Positions 12,093 to 23,911 of a stretch of 64,000 nt of DNA are shown here, piece by piece. Position numbers and translations under genes: made by a program. This stretch comes from Tetracladium setigerum. Taxonomy: Eukaryota; Ascomycota; Leotiomycetes; Helotiales. How positions within the stretch are numbered: position 1 is the first letter of the stretch; each line of letters begins with the position of its first letter. The notes below the pieces were generated by a model. It ran no database searches, was not told where the DNA came from, and saw only the letters and a program-made list of their open reading frames with translations. The DNA lies in contig PZJY01000002.1 in NCBI GenBank assembly GCA_031472005.1, forward strand, positions 4,278,001 through 4,342,000, read 5' to 3'.

Positions 12093-12771
12093 ATGGCGCG
12101 CAATAGTAAAGAGCCCAAGATTCCTCTGAAGATGGCAGATCGATCACCGCCGGATCCCTCGCAGCAAACGCTCCTCGATATTGCCGAGCAGCGCGGTTTG
12201 CTCAACATCGCCAGCGATCAGAATGCCTCCGATGCCAAAGCCCCAGTACCGGTTGGCAGATGGCAAGAATCTCTGCTCTGGAGCTTCAGCATGGCGACGG
12301 GTCTTTTCACATTAGATGTGCTGGTTGCGAATCAATATGCCATCGAGGTAGAATGGTGGGCATTGGCTCACCGGACTACCCAGGCATTCCCGAGTATATC
12401 CCCCTTCCCCTTCCTCCCCTTCCCCCTTTATCTACCTGCTCGACAGCTGCTAATGCGTGTCTACTTCAGTCATCATGATGCTCTTCTACTTCTTCCATCC
12501 GCACCCTTCTCCTCCGATCCTCGTGCCTCGCCTCCCAGCACGACTCCAGCCAATTCTCCACCAACTCTTTTTCTTCATTGGCGCAGTTTGCGCTGGCAGC
12601 TACCTCGTGTATCTGACAAATACCTTTGGATATTACGCGGTTTTGAAACAAGCACCACCGGTTGGCATTTTGTGGATTTGGTCGGTCATTGAATTGGATT
12701 TGCCATGGGCCGCAGGGAGTCTGGTGTTGTGTGGGATATTCTTGAAGGCGGGTGGCTATTCCTTGACATAG
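12093..12771 (+). CDS. Small membrane protein, DUF7719-type
   Basis: Exons 12093-12393 and 12470-12771 give 200 residues. The 76-nt intron uses donor GTATAT, a branch TGCTAAT and acceptor TTCAG. The first ~70 residues are soluble and basic (MARNSKEPKIPLKMADRSPP). Four hydrophobic segments follow: SFSMATGLFTLDVLVANQY, IIMMLFYFF, the stretch around FFFIGAVCAGSYLVYLT, and a C-terminal hairpin around VGILWIWSVIELDLPWAAGS. The phrase FTLDVLVANQYAIEVEW matches what I remember of a fungal family annotated DUF7719, of unknown function. Its stop codon is one base away from that of the converging gene on the other strand, so the mature 3' ends must overlap. Confidence 0.7.
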
Positions 12772-12772
12772 A

Positions 12773-13704
12773 TCAAATAGAGGAGACCGGATGCGTTTCT
12801 GCTCCTGTCGCTACCTTTGGCGATTCCCCGGCGGAAGAAAGTGTTGGTGTCCTTGTGATATCCGTGGACAATGGGGCTCCATCATCATACTCTGTCAAAT
12901 CAGATTCTTGCCTGCGAAGAGCAATGCTACCTCGGTGCATGAGTCTGTAAACCAGATCCTCCATCTTGTCAACTATCAGGTGTCAGAACCCATCAGTTTT
13001 GGGTGCTTTGAAAAGAGACAAAAACAGCATGGGCCACGATATTTGTGAGAAGGAAGCAAGGGAATTTTATCAGGAAATCTCCACCTACGCTTGCTTTCCA
13101 TTCTTTTGATTCTATCTTGCTGTCTCTCTTCACGCTTCTTTGACTCGGCCTCTTGATCTTTGACTCTCCTGTTGCATCACCTTAGCAAATCTTTATTTCC
13201 CTCTGAAAAGACTCTTACTCACGAACTGATAATGCTCATCTGGGCAAACAAGACTCGACTTCCCAACGCCTCCCTCTGCCTAACCAGTTCCAAAGCCTTC
13301 GCCCTTACCGGCAGCCAATTCATAGCAATATCCGTCTTGCCCCTGAGCCCCCTCGGAACCACGGTCCAACCCTCCTTCTTCACCTCATCAACAACACTCA
13401 CCCCCTTCTCGGCCTCCTCTAGGACCTCCAGCAATCTGACTTCCAAACGCTTCAGATCTTCCACCACGAAGCCAAACATCTCTTTCTCTCTGCTCATTCC
13501 TACTTTTCCCACTAGATCTATCATGAAAGTGCTTTCGGTTTTGAACCATGAGAGACTGGCTTTGACACGGAAGTACTCGACGTCTGCATTGCGGAGGTAG
13601 GTTAGTCGGACATAGAGAGTGGCTGCGATGGCCGCGACGAGGGTGAGTATGCCAGCTATGGAAGCAACGATTGAGAGTGGTGAATCCCTGTCGCCGTCTG
13701 ACAT
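12773..13704 (-). CDS. Single-TM protein with cytosolic coiled coil, unknown function
   Basis: Exons in coding order are 13223-13704, 13089-13168 and 12773-12972 (253 residues). Introns are 54 nt (donor GTGAGT) and 116 nt (donor GTAGGT). The start MSDGDRDSPLSIVAS leads straight into one TM helix (IVASIAGILTLVAAIAATLYV), followed by RLTYLRNADVEYFRVK. Residues ~55-100 are helical and amphipathic (EDLKRLEVRLLEVLEEAEKG). The short second exon encodes a charged coiled coil, VKDQEAESKKREERQQD, which continues into exon 3 as RMESKLDKMEDLVYRLM. The unbroken heptad pattern supports both splices. The tail is Thr/Ser-rich. No enzyme motif is visible. An in-frame ATG upstream at 13803 is less likely, since the conserved-looking part begins at MSDG. 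Confidence 0.7.
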
Positions 13705-14866
13705 GCTGATGATTCTCGTTTTTGTCAATTGTGGTAGAAACTGAACGAAAGCGATTTGTTTGGTTGGTAGTCTTGTGACTTGCGGGAGGATTGCTAACCG
13801 CACTGGGTGGTTGAAGGAGCAATTTCTGTTTAACTTTGCAAGAGCATCTTAAACAGCAGACGTAAGTTTCAACGTTATTTAGCAATCCGAAATTTTCTGA
13901 AGGTTTCCTAATGTTGAAGAAGAAGAAGAAGGGGCTCAAGTTTAAGCTCGTCGCTCAGGATGATGGTCAAATTGTGGCTAGTTACATGCCAAGACGACCT
14001 CGTACCAGTTTCTATGTACAGGCCATGGGCTAGAGTTATAGCGTCTGCTGGTGCGTCCTGGTAGATCTACATCTGAGATGCCGAGAAAGATGAATTGTCT
14101 CTCAATTAGAACAGGTTAAAAGCTTCGCTATAGTACCCAGTCGAAGGAAATGGCTCGTTCGTTTGAGCCCCATTGACCTAAATGTGGGATAAAGGGGCTG
14201 AAGCGAGAGTTGTTCTTGGGCCAGACTGAAGTACCTAGCACATACCTATTTTTGCTTCAAAATTGGCTGTGCATTTAACTTTCCTTTCATGCTTAAATAT
14301 AAGATAGTCTCATGAATCGCTAAAATTTGTGTCTCGCTCCCAATCCATGCCCAGAAAATCATGATATTTAGGGTTTTGTTTGAAAGTGATCGACATGTTC
14401 GTCACGTGAAACAAATTGCTGAAAGCTATCTTCAGGTTGTGCAAAATTGAAAGACCGTGGTCATTAGTTCACTAGCATCTCTCTTGTGTTGTCAGAAATC
14501 CTGTTATTACAAACTGTGTTATAGCAGGTGGGTTTCTGTATGTGCTCCAGACACGCCAAGCAATCTTCACAAACGAGTTGAAGCAAAGCACACATCAATT
14601 TCTCTGGAGATCCAATTATATCGAAGCTGACATTGAACCTTACTTTTGTACCAGACTAACTAGGATCTCAGTAAGTTAAGATATCTTCACAGGTAGTCGA
14701 TTGTAAACTTCCATTCTCTTCGCTTATCTCACGTGTTTGTGGTGATACTCAAAATAGTCACCAGCCCAGCCCCTTTCCTTATTGACATCAACGTCTCGAT
14801 TTTCATCCATCACCCACACTCATCCACAAACACCAAACAGACCATCATCTACCTCCATCATCCAAA
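13705..14866. other. Divergent intergenic region, no gene seen
   Basis: About 1.16 kb of AT-rich sequence. The last 90 bases before 14867 are C/A-rich (CATCACCCACACTCATCC, CACAAACACC), a typical fungal start leader for the cyclophilin gene. No conserved open frame was found in the rest. Confidence 0.5.
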
Positions 14867-15792
14867 ATGTCCTTCTTCAAGAAACTATTCGGGTCCAAAT
14901 CCGAATCTCCCGCCCCAGCGACCTCCTCAAGCTCCCAGCCTTCGGAGCCAGCTGGGCCAGTCGCCCAAGGAGTTGTCCTCACCACTACGTTGGGAGATAT
15001 CACCATCAAGCTCTTCCCCAAGCAAGCACCAAAGGTATGCTTTTTATCCTCTTGGAGTGATTTAACTGACGGGTGACCTGCAGGCATGTGAAAACTTTGC
15101 TGGGCTAAGTGCGGCTGGAAAGTACAACAATGTTCCTTTCCATCGCATCATCAAAGGTTTCATGATCCAGGGAGGTGATTTCACTCGCCAGGATGGAACA
15201 GGTGGCAAGTCCATTGTACGTTCAAATTTCATTATTGACTTCGACATTCTGTGAAATCAACCTTTTGGATCAATTTCCAAGGTCTTGATTGACGAGATTC
15301 TCGAAACATCATCGCTAATTTTTACTGCAGTGGGGAAAGAAGTTTGCGGATGAGTTCGATCCAAGCTTGGTTCATGACCGTAAGGGTATTTTGAGCATGG
15401 CAAATTCTGGCCCGAAAACGAATGGAAGTCAGTTCTTCATCACGCTTGCAGCTTGCCGACATTGTGAGTCTTAATTTCGTTTTTGCCTTTTCAATCTTTC
15501 TCATTTTGAATATTGAATTTCATATGGAATACTTTTGTGGTATGAGATCCATGTATGTGATCGAAGATTCTGGTTCTACGGAGAATCAATTTTTGGAACC
15601 ATGATGCCGTTTTCGCTGGTCTTTGGGCACAATTAATACTAACCATTCCATATAGTGGACAACAAGCACACCATCTTCGGCCAGGTCGTTGATGGAATGG
15701 ATGTCGTCGATCGACTTGGCAGCGTGCGCACTGGAGAATTGGATAGACCACGAGAAGAGGTTTCCATCATCTCGGCCCGAGTTGTCAACTAA
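14867..15792 (+). CDS. Cyclophilin-type peptidyl-prolyl cis-trans isomerase
   Basis: Accelerates cis-trans isomerisation of X-Pro bonds. Exons are 14867-15034, 15084-15215, 15331-15463 and 15656-15792 (189 residues), with introns of 49, 115, 192 and donors GTATGC, GTACGT, GTGAGT. A ~35-residue Ser/Pro-rich leader (start MSFFKKLFGSKSESP) precedes a single cyclophilin domain. Catalytic and binding residues are in place: FHRIIKGFMIQGGD (Arg, Phe, Gln), then SMANSGPKTNGSQFFITL, then a His near the end of exon 3 (TLAACRHLDNKHTIFGQV). The active-site Trp position is not the human CypA Trp, so cyclosporin binding is uncertain. The domain is close to the PPIL1/PPIL3 group. No targeting signal is obvious, so cytosolic or nuclear location is inferred. 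Confidence 0.9.
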
Positions 15793-16131
15793 ACTGGGCT
15801 GGCTCTGTGTACAATACTGTTACCAATGGATGGATTTCGGGCTTTCATTTCTTGACAGGCGTTGCCAGCGGTGTTTTGTGGGCTGTATAAATAAAAATAG
15901 TAACTCCCAGTCATCGGGAGTTATATGCGCAGCACAGATAGCTTAATCAATGAAAAGTATAAGGGAGGTCTAAAATATATTAACATCTCAAGCTTTTGCT
16001 GCTGAAGACGAGAGCAAGGCCATCCAATCTACCTTGACACCCAAACCCATTAATCTAAGTATACATTGTTTGAAATCTCCGAGTGAGAGCCGATAGCAAC
16101 CAAGACTCCAATTTCAATTCACTCTCTTCGG
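15793..16131. other. Convergent 3' flanks
   Basis: Lies between the cyclophilin stop and the stop of the C2H2 gene. It contains AATAAAAATAG near 15888-15900, a likely poly(A) signal for the cyclophilin transcript. No gene seen. Confidence 0.5.
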
Positions 16132-16915
16132 TCAATTTCCAATCATCCTGCCGATCATATTCTGAACTCCATTCCTTGCCTCCCTCTGAACCTGCTCAAA
16201 TCGGAACAACCCACAGCTCTCGCTCTCAAAATGCGCAATCAATGAACTCAGCGCCTTGAATTCGGAGTAACAGCCACGTTTGGGACAATGGTAGATCTTC
16301 GCCTGGTGAACAGGGCTCGCCAAATGCTGGTTCAAACTGTTCAAAGCACCAAATTCACGGTCACAAAGGTAGCACTCGTAGGCATCACCGTTCCAAGATC
16401 GTTCGGTTGCCATGGTTGACTCTCCATCTCCATACCCAGGTAAAGTGATCATTCGATTGGTGACGAGGTGGTTTGGGTCAAGGACACGGATAGCTGCATT
16501 GATCTTTTGACGATTCATACCGGAAGGACATCGACCGGATTCGAGGTGAATGACCGCGCCAGAGGCCGTAGCGAAGGTTTCGGTGCAGAATGGACATTCC
16601 ATCTTGCTACCGACGTGAGTTCTGGAGCGCATGTGCTAAGTGGTTGTTATCAGCTACACTCTTTATTCTTGGGAGGAAGGGAAGTCTTACCTGCATCAAA
16701 TTATGCTGGCTCACGAACATACGTCTGCAGGAAATGCAGTATGGGTGATTGGAAGCGCTACTGTAGTGTTGATGACGAGAATGCTCTGAGATGAACTCAC
16801 GATCACAGACCTCACACTCCCACAGCGCGCTTGCATGTTTTGCACTGGTGTTGATGTGGTTTTGGTAGCCATTGTAGGTCGGGAACTGGCGACCACATGG
16901 ATAACAGTACGCCAT
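16132..16915 (-). CDS. C2H2-type zinc-finger protein with about six Cys/His finger units
   Basis: Exons 16691-16915 and 16132-16635 give 242 residues. The 55-nt intron (donor GTAAGA, acceptor CTTAG) falls inside a finger, and splicing restores NLMQHMRSRTH. Units in order are CYPCGRQF..., CEVCDREFISEHSRHQH, CISCRRMFVSQHNLMQH, CPFCTETFATASGAVIHLE (ending in Cys), CYLCDREFGALNSLNQH, and CPKRGCYSEFKALSSLIAHF (also ending in Cys). Two units use a terminal Cys in place of the second His. Spacing suggests zinc binding by all of them. The linkers are not the TGEKP type of classical DNA-binding arrays, so RNA or protein binding is as likely as DNA binding. The tail (FRFEQVQREARNGVQNMI) is helical. Confidence 0.85.
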
Positions 16916-17743
16916 GTTTAGTCGTGATTTTTGGGTGTTGATGTTCGTCGTGGTAAGGTCGAGGTGTCGATGTTGGAATGTTGGGATATCGGGAGCTCGA
17001 TATAAGGCTGGGAGAGATAAAGACTTGTTTGGTGTTTCACCTGGTCACAAACGGCGAAAATTCGCTATTGATAGGAGTGAATAAGGCAAGCCACTAGCCT
17101 GGGCATTAAGAATGCTAAAACCGGATGTTCTTTGAATAGTGGCGAATTCAAACGTTTCGCTTCATCTAACTACTGTACAAATGTCTCGCGTTATCTCTCT
17201 CTAAAACGACGGTTGAAACTTGAATGGCAGAAGCTTACATTTCACGAACTCTGGGTTTGGCGACGAATTTTCTTTCAAGCAGTCAACCCAAAAACTCCAC
17301 TGAGAATTACTTCACTCCAATCGTTTGCTAGTAGGTATTTTAGATGCCCCTACTACAGGTCGTGACTAGGATAGGCAAACTAGTATACTTCGTTTGCTCT
17401 GGATTCAATATTTGGGGACTCATTTGATCAAGTACCAAAAATCGGAGAGCTATGCGGGTACCCGCTAAACCACCTCAAGCTAGGGACTCCATAAATAGGG
17501 CTGCATATCTGTCCCAAAGCTCGGGTTTCCGACAAACGCGGAGGGACAAACGTGATTGAAAAGGTTGCGAGAAGTATAGTATCAACGGATATGAGAAAGA
17601 TAATGGAATGAAAAGACGAAATCGTGCTATATGAGGGCTAGAATTAAACTGAAACCAACAAAGCAAAAACACCATAAAGAGGGGAGGATTTTGGAGAAAT
17701 GAATCTTTCCAAGCAAAAGTTTCTTCCCTTCCATGCTTGCTTG
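16916..17743. other. Intergenic region, no gene seen
   Basis: Upstream region of the C2H2 gene plus the 3' flank of the RNA-end-processing gene. Short open frames (17132-17365, 17475-17747) show no motif. Confidence 0.5.
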
Positions 17744-20700
17744 TCAACCAACTATGCTCTTTCCCATTGAAACCCCGCTTCCAAAAATCAGGTCTAACTT
17801 CTCTCTCCTATCCCACACCTTCTCTCCACCTGCAATCTCCTTCTTCCTCACCCAAACAATCCTATGCATTGGAATGAACTCCTCGTCAGTTTGTTCGCTT
17901 TTCCATTTCCCCATCTCGATTTCTTTGACCCCGACGAATCTATCCTCATATCCAATGAGAAAATCGGCAACAGACAACGAGGAGTCCCAGTGTATGCGAG
18001 AGATGATATCTTGAGCTGGACGGAGTGGTGATTTGCTAGGTTTCTGCTGGGGTTTCTTAAAGGCTGTGTTCGATGGTTGTTGCGAGGATTCGCCGTTCCC
18101 GTCCTCTGCCTCGGTAGGAAGAATTGCTTCTTGAACAGCTTCGACCTTATCGAGAACACCCCAATCTCTCGTGTCGATCACAAGGTCCAACTCCAGGATT
18201 TTCTTTCTTGACACGAGATTCATGGAGATCCAGATATTACGTCCATTCAACTCTCTGCTTTCCTTTACAATACCTTCAAATTCCCTCAGTGCTGTAAGAA
18301 CCTTGCCAGAAAACAGCCTTTTCTGCTGCGCATCCAACCCTTCGTCTCGAGATTTGACTCCAAGTAGATAATATCCTTTGTACTCTTTTGCCGCAATTGT
18401 CGAGCGCTTATCCTTGTGTGCAGAGGTGCAAAACCTTTCAGGCCATATCTGCCCCTCAAGCCCGCCTATTCTTCCAAGTGATACGAGGAGTCTCGTAAAT
18501 TTACTTTCCAATCCGCCAACCATTTCTCTGACCTGATCCCCACCAACTTCATCTACATCCCACACATCAACCTCCACTGGAATAAACGCTCCGAACCTAT
18601 CGACAAAATCCTTGACACCAAACCCCTTGCGATGGCACCATTTCCAATCTCCAAGTTGGAGTTTTTCTGATGCAAGACCAAACTCTCGGTTGAGGACTTT
18701 GGCTGTGAGGGCTGTGCAGCTAGCAGCCACATTTTTTCGGGCCGTCGGAACGTGGATTGAGGGTATCAAGATTGCGTCTCTTAGTGAACGTGATACCGAT
18801 TCGTGAGAGGGAACAGTGGGGTCTGTGACAATGTCCTTTGGCCAGTCGAAAGTCGAGTAGTATGTGAGGAATGTTCTGATCAAGGTCGCAGCTGATTCCT
18901 CCTCTTCGTACCGAAGACTAGGGTGGCTGAGAAGTTTCACAACTCGATTCAACATGAGGGAGAGATGTATTCCACCAAGGTACCCGAACTTAGCTGAGTA
19001 TAGGCCCCTGCGTTTGAGGTAGAGTGAGAGGTATCTGTGAGCTGCTTGATAATTTATCATATTAGGGATTGTGTTAATGAGGTACATCGTATCGCGGTAG
19101 GTGTTCAATGGCCGAAGTGACGATGCAGAAAGAGAAGAGATCAGCGCCTTATCAAATACCAGAGAGTTGAGGTCCGCTTGTGTGGTTGAGTGATACCTGC
19201 AGGACTCAATCAGTGTGTTTATCGGGTTTGCAAACAACAGTTACGTACCTATTGACCAATTCAGGAACCTCGCAGTACTGCAAGTCGAATTTTATACCCA
19301 ATACCCAAACTTCAATTATGGAGACAAGAGAGTTCACAAAATGGACACCTTTGAAGCCATCGTCACCTGTAGTGCTGAGAGACTTCAGCTGCGAGGAAGC
19401 AAGGTCGAAGAATATTCCTGGCGGAATAGCGCCAATTGCTAACATGTCGACGTCCGAGTCAGGAAAATAAGTGTCCATTGAGTAGCTTCCCAGTGGAGCA
19501 AGGATGAGATTTGCTGTTGTAGGTGTTGAACGAAGGGTCTCTTCGAGCAGGGCAATTGCCAAAAGTCTTTGTTCTCGATCAGCCTTCGTAGGGAGATATG
19601 GCAATAGAAGAGATTGAACATCAGTTGCGTCTTGCACCACTTCAATATCGATCGAATCCCGACCAGGCATCTCATGGGTGGGTGGGTTTAATTCCTTTGA
19701 GGTCTGTTTGGAACCTGGGATCTGAAGGAGGACACTGAGAGCATAGTGATCACTCCCGCACCGCCCCAGTTGATCTGGTAAGCCCACAATCTCAATCTCC
19801 TGCAGCTCAACCAACCCCCCTTTGGGAAGTAGCACTCGGTCATACCGCTCAGGACGATTTTCGATCAGTGAATCCGTCAACGCAGCTAAAGGATTTGACA
19901 GCCGATCGAATGTTGCACCCTCCTCTCCATCATATTCTGCCAACTTTACCGTTGAAGAGATTTCAAAAGCATCTACCCAGAGAACAGGGTCGATGGCCGT
20001 ATCAAGTTTGGCTGCTGTCGTTTTATTGATAATTCCTTTCGTCAAAGCAGATTCGATAGTTCGAGAAGAGGAAGTGAGATTGAAATCGCCTGCTACAATT
20101 GAAATTCTGCCACCTTCCTTTTGCTTAAACACAAAGTCTGACAAAATTTTCATTTGGTCGATTTTAGATTTAACTGCTTGATCTGTCAACGCACTGGTTA
20201 GGTGCACGTTGGCAATATCAACGTTCGAATCTTCAAATGAAATGATTAACGCAGACTTATGTCGTTCTGAGAATTCGAGTGAGTAGGATCGGAACGGACG
20301 AGACGCAAGAGTTACGAGGTTACGATGGCTCGGAAGTAAAGTTGATGGCGTGTGTGTTGAGAATGGGAACGTGGCTTGAATGAATGGATCTCCGAGTATC
20401 AAGGAGAGACTCTCGTCGTTTACTTCTTGCAGGTTGAGGACTCGAAAGCTTGATTCTGAGGTTGCTGATCTAATTGTTTGTAGAATGAGAGGAAATCGAG
20501 AAGTAAAACTTTCGGCAGACAAATCCGCCATAATGTTGTATGTAATGATTTGTGCATCGATTGCGTCAATTTCGAGGGAGGAAGTTTTCTGTTCCATCGA
20601 ATGCTGATCCGGGGAAGTCGATAGCAAGACTTCCAGCCAATACTCAGACTCGAGAGAGATACTAAGTGGGATAGGCATCAGTCAATTGATATCCCCGCGT

Positions 20701-21308
20701 ATGTCACGCCCGTGGTTCCTACCCTCAGTATCATCTTCATCCACACTTCCAATCCTTAGCTCATCAATTACCATCATTTCGCCTGACTCCTGTCTTTTCA
20801 AAACCACCAAAGTTGTTGCCTTCCAGCTCACGGCCTCTAATCTCATCGCCTGTTCCACCAATCTCTCGACAGAGTTCCCCTGAAGTCCCGCCTGTCCAAT
20901 GCTCAGATGCGGACGAAAGATCCCGTCTCTCGTACCTTCGCCTTCATCACACCCAAGAGCCTTCACAAGGACTCTTCGCAGCTCACATATCTGTTCTTCT
21001 GGCTCTTCACTTGGTTTTAGGAAAATTGTCGCATTTCGGCGATGTTTAAATGTTCCGACTTCATTGGTGTTTAACTCGATTGGATGTAGTTCGGCTTCCG
21101 ATTCAAGGGTTTCTCTGAGAATTGCGACAGCCGAAGTGAGCAGGGATGGATCTACGAAGGGATACAGTATGTTGAAGTGAGGTTGCCATTTTGTATATGC
21201 TTTGTCGTGAATCTTTCGCATAGAGTTGATTTCTGTTTGAAGATGTGGGGGAACGAGGAATGCAAGAGCCGTTTGAGTTGAGTTGAGTTGAAAATGAGGC
21301 GATGCCAT
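17744..21308 (-). CDS. RNA-end-processing fusion: 2H phosphoesterase, EEP nuclease/phosphatase, poly(A)-polymerase-like NTase, MJ1316 domain
   Basis: Exons in coding order are 20723-21308, 19249-20629 and 17744-19196 (3420 nt, 1139 residues). Domain 1 (~1-195) is a 2'-5' RNA ligase/cyclic phosphodiesterase fold with both H-x-S/N motifs, QPHFNILYPF and FRPHLSIGQ. Domain 2 (~215-500) is an endonuclease/exonuclease/phosphatase fold: RVLNLQEVND, AGDFNLTSS and GSDHYAL. Domain 3 (~520-950) is a nucleotidyltransferase with GSYSMDTYFPDSDVDML, plus the poly(A)-polymerase helical region. The C-terminal ~90 residues are the MJ1316 (DUF504) RNA-cyclic-end recognition domain: RIHWDSSLSVADFLIGYEDR, PMHRIVWVRKK, VWDRREKLDLIFGSG. 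Intron 2 (19197-19248, donor GTACGT) is clear. Intron 1 (20630-20722, donor GTAGGA) is inferred, because the 2H frame otherwise stops four bases before the EEP frame opens. A role in repairing or tailing damaged RNA 3' ends is inferred from the domains. Confidence 0.85.
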
Positions 21309-21993
21309 GATGTTGATCTTTTCTTTGAGATATCGTCTTGAATAGAATATGAATTAAAGAAAACAAGAAAGCAAACAAGATGTGAGCAGCTTGTCGGGAA
21401 TACATATCGTGGGGTTTGTTCGACTCTATTAATGTTCTGCACACCAACCTTGAAAGGTGGTGGCGCAGAACCGAGGCTTGGTTGACTCCGCATTATTCTG
21501 ATTCACCGCCGTGAAATGAGTCAACTACTCCGAGTGAAAAGGGATAATGAAAAGGTATTGAAATGCGTTGTACTCTCACTCTGTTTCATGGGCTGAATGC
21601 TTTTAGGGTATTACGGGAAAAACACATCTTAAACTATAGTCCTTGAGCTAGCCTTTTAGTATCGTCTGTTAAATTGGAGCTGATGATCAATCGCGCCGAA
21701 ATGAAAAGAAATAAGGAGTGTCAAGAGAACTATAGGAAGGCATCGATATTGCATTCAGGTCCATGTGAGAACCCGTCTCGTAGCATATTCGAGGGCACAA
21801 TGGAAGCAAAGTCGTGCCGAATAAACACTCCTGATACATGTTGCTCAACCCTGGAAGAAAATAAACTTGTAGAAAATGGTTTGAATGCTGTGAAGACAAA
21901 TTGAAGCGAAGATCTTTGTTCGACTGCCTAGCTGCACAGATAGCAAAGAGTTAGAGGATGACGTGGGTATCTTTCGTTATTCATAAACATAAA
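21309..21993. other. Intergenic region, no gene seen
   Basis: Promoter side of the RNA-end-processing gene and 3' flank of the Ybp-family gene. Only short unsupported frames are present. Confidence 0.5.
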
Positions 21994-23911
21994 TCATTTA
22001 GCATCGATCTGTGTCAAGCATAGATCGATGCGACCAGCGAGAAGTTGCAGCTCCACTTGTTGCGCTTCTGGGCCCCCGTCGCCTTTATCCAATTCCGACT
22101 TGTCGAGAGAAGTAATAGCTTTCTCTACGGCCAGCTTCAAAGGTCCTAGGTAAACCTCCTCCACGACAGTAAACATGCTTGGAGGCGCTACATGGGCGTG
22201 CTTCTGACCGCCTATGAAGTAGAGAAAGTTCACAACTGCCATGTGAAAAGTGAAGGACTGGTTCATTTCCTGTAGCAGCTCTTCGGTTGTTGCATCAGCT
22301 AGCGCAGATGTGTCAGGGAATAAGTATGGCTGGGTAGCCGCAAGAGCGGTAGTGCTGGAGAAAACGTCCTCTGATTTTCGTTCAATCGAAGTGATGATCT
22401 CTTCCTTTAACCACGACACTGCCGAGGCCTTGAGACTTTCATATGGACAATGCTCGAGTGTATCAGTAATGAAGACCAATCGCACCTGATCAACAGGATG
22501 AGCGTGGAGAATGGAAGATGTCAGAGCATGAGCAGCATATCGAATCGAGGGAGAGGGATTATTGGCGGAGAGCAAAGAGAGCGCTTGCAGATGCTGTAGG
22601 AAGTCCTCGTCTTCGAGAGGTCCACCCACAAATTGGTTCGTCTCCTCCAGCCAGATTCCGATTGCCAAAATGGCGTCGACCACACCTGGCTCCTCGCCAC
22701 CAATACTCGCTGGTCCATCAGTCCCAATGAAATGTTTCACCAGCTTGGCGTGATCAGGGAATATGGAAATCTTTGGCAATCGAATCTTCGACTCGAATTG
22801 AATGGCGGAGAAGACAAATGCAATTACAAGGAACAAAGAACCCGCCTGTGATAGGGGAATCTCGTTGGGTGACGTTGGGTGATTTTCCTCCGAGTCGTAT
22901 TCAGCTGGGTGAGAATCGGTTTTGTGAATTGCCTCGAACAAGATCTCGTAATCTGTTAGATTAAGGTCGCGGGCAAGTGCCTGTTAAAATTAGTAACTAA
23001 AGGGCACGAGATTTACGAGCATAACATACCACCAGCTGTCCGGCCATGGTATCGTGTACTTGAAGCTTTGGCTGCTCTTTGAATGCCTCCCCAAGTCCAG
23101 TCCTCCCACTTGATTTGTTGACGACTACTTTCCCAGGATTAAAATGTTCTTGTAGCCTTGCCGCCCACTCCAAGCTATTGGCATTTACATACTCTTCCAA
23201 AATGTGCGTCACAAATGATTGCAGAAGCTTCCTTTGTATTGCGGCCTCCTTTGGATCTTCCTCTTGTGCCTCGGGATCAGGAGCAGATGAGCCTGCATCG
23301 CTTGTTGCTGTCGTTGGAATACTAAGACTGGACTTGCGACCAGGGAGTGATGGCCTCTTCTTGCCAGAGATTGTGTGGACGAAAGAAATAACAGCGAGTG
23401 TGGCTTGATTTGACGGTCTGAATGTTGCCAGAAGTGCCATGAGTGACGTGGAGAGAAATCGAGAGGGATATTTCGTCTTTATTCGCGGGAGGAGGATTGA
23501 CAGTAACTTTGTAAGAAGACTGAATCGATCGACGGCAGTTGGAGTGACGCCTCTCGATGAGGTTTCCCCTTCGGAGTTCAGCTTCTTTTCATCGTCCTCC
23601 TCTTCCTGCTCATCCTCCTCTTCCTCCTCCAGATCCAGTATTTGCAAGGCTTCGGTCACCTTCAGCACGACCTCCCTTGGATTCCCCAACCGCGCGATGG
23701 TGGTAAGACATTGTTCTGCACCTGGCAGAGGGAGAAGCAAGTGTATCAAGTCCCAGCCAATGTTTTGGGTAAGCTGTACATCTTGGAGGAGCTCGTTCAA
23801 CGTGGGGAGGATCTCGGGCGAGAGGTGAGATTCGAGGATGGTGAGATAAGTAATGTAGTCGCTGGCCGGTGGCAGACTCGCCTTGATTGCAGCGATGGAA
23901 TCCGATGACAT
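21994..23911 (-). CDS. Ybp1/Ybp2 (YAP1-binding protein/Alf4/glomulin) family protein
   Basis: Exons 23030-23911 and 21994-22980 give 622 residues. The 49-nt intron has donor GTATGT and acceptor TTAACAG, and splicing gives GQLVALARDLNLTDYEILFE. The protein is almost all helical repeat, with Leu-rich amphipathic stretches such as LLQDVQLTQNIGWDLIHLLL, where GWDLI-x-LLLPLP followed by LGNPREVVLKVTEAL is the family signature. It has an acidic poly-Glu/Asp insert (~115-135) and a Ser/Thr linker (~215-250). The later half includes SIRYAAHALTSSILHAHP and ESLKASAVSWLKEEI. In yeast Ybp1 supports peroxide signalling to Yap1 and Ybp2 acts at kinetochores. Which role applies here cannot be told. No enzyme motif was seen. 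Confidence 0.8.
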
